Shown here one piece after another: positions 11,047 to 21,282 of a stretch of 64,000 bases of DNA (position 1 is the first letter of the stretch; every line of letters begins with the position of its first letter). The notes beneath the pieces were generated by a model. The model saw nothing but the letters and a program-made list of their open reading frames with translations, did not search any database and was not told the DNA's origin. The stretch covers positions 97,404,649 to 97,468,648 of the forward strand of contig CM019830.1 of NCBI GenBank assembly GCA_009763385.1. The letters are read 5' to 3'. The stretch comes from Coix lacryma-jobi var. lacryma-jobi (taxonomy: Eukaryota; Streptophyta; Magnoliopsida; Poales; Poaceae). Position numbers and translations under genes: made by a program.

Positions 11047-12683
11047 TGCGGATACATGGGTGTATGCCGAGTCTCTGAGTGATGAGTGATTGTCAACTGG
11101 GATAATGCGCATGTTCTTTGGCTTGTGTTGTGCAGGTGTCGAGCACGGAGATAGTGATCGAGGGTAAGGTGAAGGTCAAGTAGAGACGTGCCGTGCCGAC
11201 GGACCGGGAGCGGTGAAGGGCGGACGTGAGGCTTGGACTGAGGGACCGGTGGCCTGAGGATCAGCTGTGGTGGCTGGCAGCCTGGGACAGCGACGATCGA
11301 AGACTTGTGGGACATGGTGTTGCTCGTGTCGAGGACCTGGGGACACGTGTCGATGGACGGGGTGCACGGGCGGTGCATCCCTTCTACAGCGTCGGTTTGG
11401 TGGTAGAGCCAGAGAAAAACCATCGGGTGGACGGTTTCCAGGTTTGGGCCTCAAAACCTGGGCGCGGATGGTTTCCGAGTTTGGCCACAAAACTCGGGCT
11501 GAGGACAGTTTCTAGGTTTGGGCCTCAAAACCTGGGTGCTGCGGGTTTGCTGAGTTTGGGCCACAAAACTCAGGCTACGGTGGGCTGGTTTCTCGGTTTG
11601 GGCCTCAAAACCGGGGGTTGGCTGTGAAGGCTGGTTTCCCGGTTTGGGCCACAAAACCGGGGCGGAGTCCGTGAAGAGGACGCAGAGCGGTGGCGGCACG
11701 TGGCGGCAATCGGTGAGGTTGCGTCGAGGCAACGCTACCAGTTGTGCGGGCGTGGCCGTCGGATCCACCTACCATCGAGTTGGTCCAGAATAACCTTAGG
11801 GTTTAGCTGGTTCGCTCTGTAAGTAGTTAGGGGTAGAGTGGGAATTAGGAATAGTTAGAATTAGGATAAGTAGGGGGAGACACCCACCTCCCCATCTATC
11901 TCAGTCATTTGCTCTTTTGCTTCTAGGGTTTCCTGTTCTCCCAATCCCCTGCTGTAGCAAACTGAGATCCACAGAGAAGAGAACAATACCTCTGTGCCCA
12001 TGAGATTTTGAGGAAGTGAGACCGTAATCTCACTGTTGTAGCATGTGGTAGCCACACGGTTGCAAATTCGTGGTTGTGATTCGTGTTTTGATTGTGTTCT
12101 TTGCGGATTACTTTTCTCCACGTTTTTCCCGTCATTTGATCTCCTTGCTCGGTTCATCTTTTGCAAATCCATTTGAACCAAGTTGTTCTAGATCGTGAGG
12201 CACTTCCTTCCACCAAAGGAATTCACCTCTAACCTCATGGTCTAGGAGATCGATCGATTTTCGTTTCGGGTCAAGTTTTTCACCCCTCCCTCGAATCTCT
12301 TCGATTCATCGATTCGGTGATAGATTCGAGCCATGATCTCTTAGAGATAGCTCACTATCCTCCTTGTGACTCTTCTCACCAAGTTTGATCCCCAGAGGAT
12401 TCGTTTTAGGTGAGTTTGAGTCGAATCGGTGGACGAACAGTGCTGCTGCGGGGTGACCGGACGCTGACTCGGGACGACCGGACGCTAGGGCAGTGAGTCC
12501 GGTCGTTGAATGTTCGCACTGTGTCTTTCTAGATCTTGACCGGACGCTTGGACACATTCTGACCGGACTCGACCCTGTTCCTGTTCAAGGTGTTTGTTGT
12601 TTGTTGATCGGACGCTGAACGACTGACCGGACGCATCCACGCAGAGAGTCCGGTCATACACAGTAAGCTCCCAAACTCATTTT
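11047..12683 (+). repeat. Copia-1 3' LTR, first part
   Basis: Matches the 5' LTR from TGCGGATACA up to CCAAACTCATTTT. Gypsy-1 then interrupts it. It carries six hairpin units at 11437-11662, one more than the 5' LTR, and the GACCGGACGC cluster around 12455-12640. The five bases 12679-12683 (ATTTT) are one copy of the Gypsy-1 target duplication. Confidence 0.9.
11437..11662. repeat. Hairpin-unit array, Copia-1 3' LTR (6 units)
   Basis: Same units as in the 5' LTR, plus one extra unit of the CGGTTT/AAAACCGGGG type with a GGCTGTGAAGG spacer, at about 11592-11635. Confidence 0.85.
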
Positions 12684-15179
12684 TGTAGCAGAACCTCGTG
12701 AATTAAGTGGCCCACATGCACCCATCATTGTCCTAAAGACTTTTGATTGACGTGCATGAGTTCCAAATGACTCAAGAGATCTGTCGGGTGTCCTCGGGAA
12801 ACCCGAATCATCCACGTTACATTCTTTTCAGGAATTCCCTCGTCAAACATCACAGTATTACAACAGTTTTATAGATAAGATAAATCAGAGTAAAAGCGGA
12901 AAGAATACATAACATAGAGTGAAACTTAAGTTTAAAAGTTTACAATCCATAAGTACTTGATACATAAAAGGTTCGGAACTTTATATTACATATACCACAC
13001 AATTTTTGTTATTTGCCCAAGGTCAAACATTAGTGTCATCATCACTCTCCTCCACAAGAGTGAAGAAACATTGACCACCAAAAGGATGATCAATGAACTC
13101 ACCTGCAACAAAGATTAACGAACCCTGAGTACAAAGTACTCAACAAGACTTAACCGTCTAGAAAAGAGAGAAGACTCAGGTATGAAGGCTATAGGATTTC
13201 AAGGTAAGGTTTTAACAAGATCAAAATATTTCTTTTGCATAAAAGCTTACTAATAGAAAAGCCTATTTTCAAGTTTTAACTCAAGATGAAACTTTATAAC
13301 TATCCAAAGATTCTCAAACCTTCATATGAATATCACATCTTTAGTTCTCATCTCATAAAGATTCCATTCATTACTACGGTGAGGGTCAGTGGATTGAGGC
13401 TCCATATCCGAGGAAACACGGCGATTCGAATCGTTTAAACCCAGCTAGGGATTCAGTACCACACGACATATGTAGAACTTAATCTTGCATACGTCAACCC
13501 TATCTATAGATCCTCCCATACAAGAACGGGTCCAGTGTCACCCGAGAGTACAGTACACCTCGAACCCGACTATCTCATAGCCCCGAGGGTACACGCTACT
13601 CTCGCCATCTCTCCACTCCCAGTACACGGTTGGCCGTTCTCAAGTATCGGAATAGCTATAGACGAGGCTTACCACCGCATGTGGGCTGTACTCAAAGGTC
13701 TCAATCACAGCAGGCCAACAACGATAAGGTCCTATGTTGAGTAACACTACAACAAGACTCCATTCTTGATGTAAGTTACTATCGTTATCATGTTATCTTA
13801 AGATTCATGATTTCCATAACATAGCAACCATTTTTAAAAGCACCTACTATAATGAAGTAGTAAAGCATGACTAAGCATACTAAGTATTTTCATAAAGCGG
13901 ATATCAAGGTTAAGTATTGCTATCATCAAGGTTGGTAATGCATCAAATAGGGTTCACTCAACTCCTATTCACTTAATGCATCATATTAACTCAAGTGATA
14001 TAAATAACTTTATAAAAATACAAGGATAGGTTTAATGTCTGGGGCTTGCCTTGATGATCAGCGAAGTCCGGAGATTCTAAAAAACCAGAAGGATCCACAC
14101 ACTCAGGAGAAACCCACTGAGGATCAGGTCCTTCCGAAACGAGATCTACACGTAGAAGTGCATATGCAGGATCAATGGGATGCTTATGACATGATCATGG
14201 TAAAGATAGAAATTTTCTAAGCTGTAGACATTTATTTGTATAATCTTCCATCACGGTATAGTTGCAAACCAACAAAACCAACTTAGCTATTATAATATTA
14301 TTACTAAACAATTTTATTGTCTTTATTAAGCAAGATTTGTAACTAATAAGCAACAAAGATCATTAGCATAAAGGAATCCATAACCAGGGAGCAAATCATG
14401 CTACTGATCCCTGATTGTCAAACAAAACCAAAAATCATACAAATCTAAAAGGGATTAACAAATCTATTTATTTTATAAGTCATTTTAATTAGCCCTTATA
14501 TTATACATAAATCATACTATATTCAAACAGAGCTGAAATTAAACATGAAAGTAGATATCTGTGACATAACTCACATGTCAAATTTCATGATTTTTGGAGA
14601 AACACATAATTACATAATTCATCAAAGTTTGTCTATTTTTAATAAAACATGGATTTAATTATTATAGGCAAAAGTACTCAAAACCAAGTTTTATATTTTT
14701 ATAATTAGCCACAGGCAGCTATCATCTAACATGTAAATTTCATAATTAACAGAGCTATAGAAAAATTATAGCAAAAATAAACAAACTTAGCTACTGTGCA
14801 TAAAACTAGAAAAAGAAAAACTCAAATCTGGCCCAAACTGGGCTTTCGGCCCGCTCGGCCAGGCGCACGCGAAAGTCGGCCCAGCCTGGCTCCCGCCCGC
14901 GCACCCTGGCGTTTTTGCAGAAAAGCCCTTCGGCTTCTAAGGAAACAACCCGCAGTCCATAGCGCTATTCACATGAGTCACGAGCTTTGCAACCAACCCC
15001 CTGCACTTTCTCGTCTTCACAAACGCTAAGTCCCCGACCATGGCCAGAGCGGACGGCGGCGCACCGAGCGCCGGCGATCCTTATGTCGGTCAACTCCGGC
15101 CAGTAGAAACCTAACGGACGCAAGCACAAGCACCGCCAAGTCACCCGCAGCCGATAGAGCTCCTAACCCTAACCGCTAC
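12684..15179 (-). repeat. Gypsy-1 3' LTR, distal part
   Basis: Nearly identical to 36552-39064 of the 5' LTR. It ends at the GCTAC target duplication (15175-15179) where Gypsy-2 entered. The only open frames are LTR shadows, present in both copies. Confidence 0.9.
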
Positions 15180-16572
15180 TGTTGGCACCAAAAGTGACGC
15201 ACTGTGCCAATCACACAGCAAGCCGGAGAAGCTAGCTTCAAACGTGGCCCGAGTGCTCAGAAGTCCGGTGCGTGCCAGTCAGTTTGCCCTGCAACTAACA
15301 AAGGAGGTAAACTGTTAAATACAAAGCTGGAACATGCCGGTTTGACCAGACAGTTCCAAGATGTACGTCCTGAAGCCACTTACGACGACATATAGCTATG
15401 AAAGCTATCTGCCAACAGGTTTTAAGATCATTCGGTAGTATGAACGAAGTTACGTGAATAACAAGTTGCCGAATACGTTTGCATGAGAATTGTACTTGCA
15501 TGGTATATTAACTATGAATTAAAGTTTACCAATCTCGATTGTGCAACCGAGTTGGGGTCCATGGGGATTGAACATACAAATCAAGCATAATTAAACTAAT
15601 CTAAAGCCTGCGTCTGCCGCACGACGCCTAGCCTTGTCATAGATCAAACGTACTTAACGTGCATGAACCCTCACCACGTGGCAATCTAGACGATCAAATC
15701 GGCTATTACGGACAATAGATCTACTGCATGGAAGACTTTACAATAATGAATATGAAAGAAAAGGATAGATCTATAAAAGACAGAGCCGAACCGAGCGAGA
15801 TCTAGATTGGGCAAAAAGTGTTGCAAATATACATAAAACATTAACGTAGAGCAAACACATGGTAACTTAATGAATCTAATAGATTGCCAAACCTAATAGA
15901 GCCGATAACTATTTTTACCCATGTCTTAATCCGCCGCACGATACAAGGCATAAGCAAAAACTTCCCGTCATTAGCTTAAATCCACCGCACGATCTAAGCT
16001 AACATACGAGACTACTTGCATCAATCTAAATCCGCCGCACGATACTAGACATGATAACAAGGTTGTCGGGACTTACGGAGGTCGACGGATCGATGACTCC
16101 CTCGAAGAACACGACGACACGACTTGGACTCGAAGATGGCACGGGGCCGGGTTGGTTGTATTGATTGTTAACCTGTTTACAGTGGTTCCGGGGTTTATAT
16201 TTATACCCTGGTGCTCTACGAGTCCTAGAAGGATACGATTACAACGATAAAATCAGGAAACTATCTAAAATATGATGCCTTCTGCTCCAAGCCTCCCTTA
16301 ATAATCGGCACGTGCTAACAATGACGAGATCTCCTGTTGCCAAATCTTCTGACATGCCGTATTTGTCGCAAACCGACTTAGCCTGAGGTAGCCGACCGCA
16401 GCGCCATATTGCCGAATCCACTCCTCGTTTGACCAGTCGCCTCCACAGCCTTGCCGAATCGATTGGATTAGCCGACCGTGCTTGCTGTCTACCGAATCCC
16501 TCAGGTGGTGATTTCTCCCGAACCTGCGCCGTGCTGGCCCACTTGTCATAGTGCAAAAATTCCGTGTTAACA
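15180..16572 (-). repeat. Gypsy-2 3' LTR
   Basis: This 1393-base LTR matches 27881-29274. It contains a TATA motif (TATAAATATAAA on the minus strand, 16205-16194) and three copies of a short AATCCRCCGCACGAT motif between 15928 and 16042. Confidence 0.92.
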
Positions 16573-16590
16573 CATGCCCCCTCAATTCCG
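16573..16590 (-). promoter_or_regulatory. Gypsy-2 polypurine tract
   Basis: On the minus strand the sequence TTGAGGGGGCATG directly precedes the 3' LTR. It is a short purine run at the position expected for plus-strand priming. Confidence 0.65.
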
Positions 16591-16710
16591 AACAAAGGTA
16601 TTTGTTCTGAAATTGTTCGCAAGTCCACCGCGCATTCTAGGTCAGCACCGCCTCAAGCTCCGCGTCTTCCCCAAATTGCCAACAGCTTCAACTTCCATCC
16701 GAGCTCTGCA

Positions 16711-19671
16711 ATGGCGACCCATGACGAGATTCCAGAGGTGAACTTCACTTTTCCTCTTAACGCATTCGGTCAATTTACATTGGTATTCGGCTCATTTAGC
16801 TTCCCCCGCACACATTCTTCTTCTAGGCCCTAAGGGACGAAATCCTGATTCCATGCGATGCGGATCCCGATTCTTATTTCTTGGGTCCAATGGGGAACTC
16901 CAATCCAACCAACATCATCGGTATGGAAACCAACAGAATCCCCTTCAAGTACGGGTCATTTCATCGAACAGGTGTGGTACACCTTCAAGAACTGGCCCCT
17001 GCCTGCTGTCACCGGTTGGAGGAACTGGTATAGAAGAATCCAGGCGAAATTCGGTCCTCACTGGGAAACCCAAGACATTCATCATGCTCTGGAACTGTCT
17101 CTGGCCGACATGCCTAAAAATGAACCATTGCTCATAGCGGCTTCTCATTTTTGGTCAGACGCTCTTAATGCTTTTGTGTTCGGCCATGGCATAATGACAA
17201 TCACTTTAGCTGATGTCTTCATGATGAGTGGTCTGAACATCACTTCGACCATGAATGCTGATGAGCTATTAGAGAAAATCACCCAGAGGTCCATTGATGT
17301 CAGCGTGGGGTGGATGAAGTATGTGGAAATCCACAACAAAGTATCAGGCCCAATAGCAGAGACAGAGCACAGGGCTTTTCTGAACATGTGGTTGTGCAGA
17401 TTCATCTTCTGTGGGAGATCCAACGAGCCAACCCTCAATTACATTGCACTGGCTGACAAATTATCCAAAGGAAAACAAATCCCTCTAGGCAAACTCCTCC
17501 TGGGATCTATATACCACATGATGCATCAAATCTCCACTCAAATGTATCATGCCACCCATGAAAGCACAGATAGACTGCCACCAATTGATTGTGTCAATGG
17601 TCCCTGGTGGTTTGTTCAGATGTGGTTTCAGCTATACATGCATCAAATCATTGTTGTGCCATTGGACAACCTCAGCTTTCCCTCCAGCAACTTTGCTGAG
17701 GGTGAAGAAGCCACAGAGAAAGCTTGCCAAACTTATGGGGAAGCAGCCACTGCTATAACCATCAACAAGAGTATTGGCAATCTCTTCAAATTATTCTTCA
17801 AGGGCTTCAATCAGGTGCTCTGGTTACCCTACAGAGAGAATGACAACCTCACTTTCCCTATCAAATTCAGCTTTGATGATGGCTGCATAGATGAAATGGC
17901 CACAGGAGTTTTCAACTCATTTATCAAACCCTGCATCCTACCAGCCGAATTCAACAGGGGAAGACAAGTGAAGCACACTTATGAATTCTATCATCCTAAT
18001 ATAGCAGCCAGGCAATTAGGTTGTGGACAGCTCCCCCCAAAACTCATCTTTTCCACCATAATCAGGCCCAGGGAGCAAATTCAGTCCAAAGAGCGGATCA
18101 CAATCGGGATGCAGGCCCATCGAGTATTCAGCCTGGGGCAAGATCTGCCAGACTACAAACCAGTACCATTCCACTTGATCCAGTCTGCTCATCCCCTTTT
18201 TGAGTCCTGGTGGCAAGAATGGCATGATCACATCTTCAACAGCCCAGTTCATCCCATGTGCCTGGAAATCCAAGCAGATTTCAGCTCAGACAGTGAGGTA
18301 CAATAACAAATCATCTGCTACTTTAGTATTTGATCTTTGAGATTTCTAACTCTTTCAAAACTTCCACAGGACTTCACACCCAATCCTGACATTAGGCCTA
18401 TCCAATATCATCAAGCAGGCCCAATCACTGTCCTGGGACACAGTGCTCCTTCATTGTCTCGGTTTATGAAATCCCAAGCAGCTTCATTAACCACCCTCTC
18501 AGCTAAAGGAGAGAAGAGAAAGGCCACTGAGGACACTTCCAGCTCCAGACAAACCAAGACCAAGCAAAACACACCTCCCCCAAAGGTAAGACGTTTTGGT
18601 TCCTCCATCATTATTAACTTACTCTTGACTGGCTTGTATGCCACTACAGGCCTCCTCCCCTGAACAAGAAAATGTCCAAACAACAGTGCCCCCAATCTTT
18701 ATTACCTTGGAAGATGATGAGCATGCTGACGCCGGGGAAATGAACACCCAAACCCGGATGATGTCAACATTGGTAGGTCCCTCAACCTTCCCTTCAACCG
18801 GCAGATTTTTGCCTCTCTTGACTGACCAGCAATTTCACAGATAACACGGTTGATGAGACCTTCATCGGCTCAACTCCAGACCCTGCTGGCCCATCCGGTT
18901 CTCAACCAGACCAAGACTCCATCAATCAGCCGATTCGTCAAGTAAGAATTAATTTCTCACTCTATTCCTCCTTCATATCTTACCTCAGTCGGCTAACCTG
19001 TCTGAGTTAACACAGACCTTTGCCAGCCCGGCTTCCAAATATGCATTTGATGTTAGCGAGTTCCTGAGCAAAAGAACGGTGGCCCAAGACCATCGGCACT
19101 CGTCCAAGATGTCCTGAGCAACATAACAAACTTTCTAAATCAAGACATCTTGTCCTTAGTCAGAGACGCCGATGAGGTCAAAAACTTCCTCGAGCCCATT
19201 GTTGAAGATATTCCAGAAAATCTGAGGCTCCATCTGCAAGCTGTGTCTACACTAGATGACAGCTTTGCCAGGGTGAAACGAGCAATTAGAAGCACCGACC
19301 TGCAGTCTGCCAAATCCAAATGCACCCAGGAGGTTAATGACCTGTATGCCCAATTCCAAGAGGCCAAGAATTCTCAGGGAACTCTGGAAACTCAGCTAAA
19401 AGAATTGCAAGAAAGGAAGTCTGAACTGGAAGCTCAACTAGCTCAAGTCAACTCTGACATTCAGTCATGCTCCTCTCAACTGTTTGGTCTGCCGAACATC
19501 ATTGAGGCAGCATCCTCCAAACTGTCACTGGCGCTCGATGAGGACATCAAGCTTAATGCAAGGCTTTCACAAGCACAAGGCACCGAAGAAGAGGACCAAA
19601 AGGCACTGGAGCATGCCAATCAGGTCAAAGCCGATGCTCTGGCGGCTATAACCCAATTCTTGAACAACTGA
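16711..19671 (+). pseudogene. Antisense plant-mobile-domain gene of Gypsy-2, spliced and frameshifted
   Basis: This gene runs opposite to gag-pol. The ATG at 16711 opens MATHDEIPEV. The main exon (16858-18297 in one frame) has the plant mobile domain (PMD, aminotransferase-like family): WYTFKNWPLPAVTGWRNWY, ALELSLADMP, GHGIMTITLADVFMMSGL, FLNMWLCRFIFCGRS. Introns with GT-AG ends and matching phase 0 are 18298-18369 and 18586-18649. A further intron begins at 18773, and another runs 18942-19015. The last exon, to the TGA at 19669, is a coiled coil (LETQLKELQERKSELEAQL). Frame shifts near 16830, 16960 and in exons 4-5 show decay. PMD genes are known as antisense cargo of Tat-type elements; their function is unknown. 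Confidence 0.8.
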
Positions 19672-19996
19672 GATGACTATGTAACAAACTTTTAATTTCA
19701 GCAATCCCGTGTCAAAATGACCTAAACACCTTCTTGTGATATATCTGTATCTTTCATTCAATCGGTTATTGCTTCGATGACATCGTGATTAACCGCCTTA
19801 TAAACCTGTTCGGCAATCTGGCAAGTTTTTGCCGAAGCCAGGTGACCCTGCTCCTGCCGAACACGCAAGCGTATCTAGGCGGTTCGCACAGCCCGTTACT
19901 GTAGAGGCCCATCTTGGGAAGTGGGGAAAACTCCCAGTCCGCCGGTTGATATTCGGCGTGTTACCCCGGGACATCCGCCACGATCACTGTTCCGCC
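19672..19996 (+). other. Spacer and upstream region of the second antisense gene
   Basis: There is no open frame of note. The first part is the 3' end of the mobile-domain gene, with AT-rich sequence near 19675-19760. The rest is the presumed promoter of the downstream antisense gene. Nothing else was recognised. Confidence 0.5.
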
Positions 19997-19998
19997 TT

Positions 19999-20005
19999 TA
20001 TAAAT
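19999..20005 (+). promoter_or_regulatory. TATA box of the second antisense gene
   Basis: TATAAAT inside CCTTTATAAATTGCC lies 118 bases upstream of the ATG at 20117. A pyrimidine-rich leader with CTTCTTCCCC and CTTTGCTTCTC follows, typical of plant transcription starts. Confidence 0.6.
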
Positions 20006-20116
20006 TGCCCCCGGAGGCTTGCCTTCTTCCCCATCTCGCCTTTGCTTCTCTAGTACTCTCGCCGCTTCGGCTTCCTTGCTCGCTCCGCCCCAGGAAACCC
20101 TAACTCTCCAAGTACA

Positions 20117-20997
20117 ATGGCGAGCCACGATGGTCGTGGCAAGCGCCCGGCGACCGAGGAGGCCGAAGGGAGTCGTGCTCGGCGCCTCCGTCAGCGTGGG
20201 TAGGACTTCTCGCCTACGCCCTTTGTGGCACTTTCTTGAAAACCCCGCTTACACCCTGTCACTGTTTGCCGGCAGGATTCCCGTCATCTCCACCGCCGGT
20301 GGGCACGCCAGGCCTTCTCCAGCAACGGGAGGGCCAGGAGCTCCCCATCGGGTTCGTCGAGCTCCTCCGACGACCTCTCCTACCACTCCCATCCTTGGGA
20401 GGCGAACCCGGACCGGGATTCCGACGACGACCTCTACGACCACAACGACGCCTTGAACTTCATGGCGCTGCGGGATGAGTCCGGGAGAGAGCTGGCCGCC
20501 GTCTCGAAGCAGTACGGGATCGATCAGCTGGAGTGGGAGGACCAGCGCCGGCAGTTCTGCGACGCAATCACGGGTATGAACACCCAATCCTAGATCGGCT
20601 TTCGGTCGTTCTTGTTGATCTTTAAACCGATCCATTCCAACTCGTCGTTCACAGCGCTGTCTGAAGAGCTGGAGCGCCTGAAGATGGCGGCGAACGCCGT
20701 CGCAGATCGGGTGAACGCCCAGGGCGACACCGCCGAGGCGCGCCTGGCCAATGTGCACGGCCGCGTCGAGCAGGTCGCCCTGCAGGGCGTGCACCACGGC
20801 GTGGCGCTGGGGCTATCGGCGCTGACGGTCCGCACGGAGGAGGACTTCTCCGTGGTGCCGGTTGGCTTCCCCGGCGGGGCATCCCAGAAGATGTCGCACA
20901 GATCGACGATTTTCTGGAATCCTACGAGGATCATGCTCACGCCCTCACCATAGTCACCAACCCGCAGACGGTCATCAACAGGGTGTTCGGTAACTGA
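20117..20997 (+). pseudogene. Second antisense gene of Gypsy-2, spliced, function unknown
   Basis: I do not recognise the family. Exon 1 starts ACAATGGCG at 20117 and encodes a basic peptide (MASHDGRGKRPATEEAEG) up to a GTAGG donor near 20200. Exon 2 (20276-20573) is Ser-rich then acidic (DSDDDLYDHNDALNFMALRD). Exon 3 begins at 20655 after TTCACAG. The exon 2/3 junction is phase 1 on both sides and the frame continues without a stop (ALSEELERLKMAANAV). The C-terminal part is open to a TGA at 20995 but needs a shift near 20880. The exon 1/2 phase does not match, so an indel is likely. It lies downstream of the mobile-domain gene, same strand, and converges on pol. A short charged helical protein is the only structural inference. 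Confidence 0.6.
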
Positions 20998-21154
20998 TCT
21001 GCACCTTTTGCACAGCCCCCACTATGAACAATGCTCCACTCTACCACGTTCGTGTGTACACCCGTTCTCCCGTTCTGTGCTTGTTGAGTGTTTGATTTAT
21101 CTAGCCGATTGCACAGCACCGCGTGCACTTGGCCCTGTATTTCTGCGTTTTTTG

Positions 21155-21259
21155 CGCTAAAGGCGACACATGCCGTGCCGGCTGTTTTTTGCTCTAAGGG
21201 CGATAGATTCTATCGGCCATTTTTGTGCTAAGGGCGATACAACTTCGTATCGGCCGTCG
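21155..21259. repeat. Tandem hairpin repeats between convergent genes
   Basis: Three related units follow GCTAAAGGCGA, GCTCTAAGGGCGA and GCTAAGGGCGA. Two form clear hairpins: CGATAGATTCTATCG (21201-21215) and CGATAC/GTATCG with a six-base loop (21235-21252). Both are followed by GGCC. They sit between the end of the antisense gene (20997) and the end of pol (21283). Confidence 0.7.
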
Positions 21260-21282
21260 GTGCCCGCAAGTTCTTGATTCCA

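Noticed and set aside
10703..11089. Hydrophobic open frame in the Copia-1 tail as an env-like gene
   Set aside because: It runs through the repeats and polypurine tract into the LTR, and the Copia-2 counterpart (52280-52678) is not the same protein.
14035..14220. Small 61-codon frame, repeated at 37905-38090
   Set aside because: Both copies are the same place in the two Gypsy-1 LTRs, antisense to the element. The identity follows from LTR duplication.
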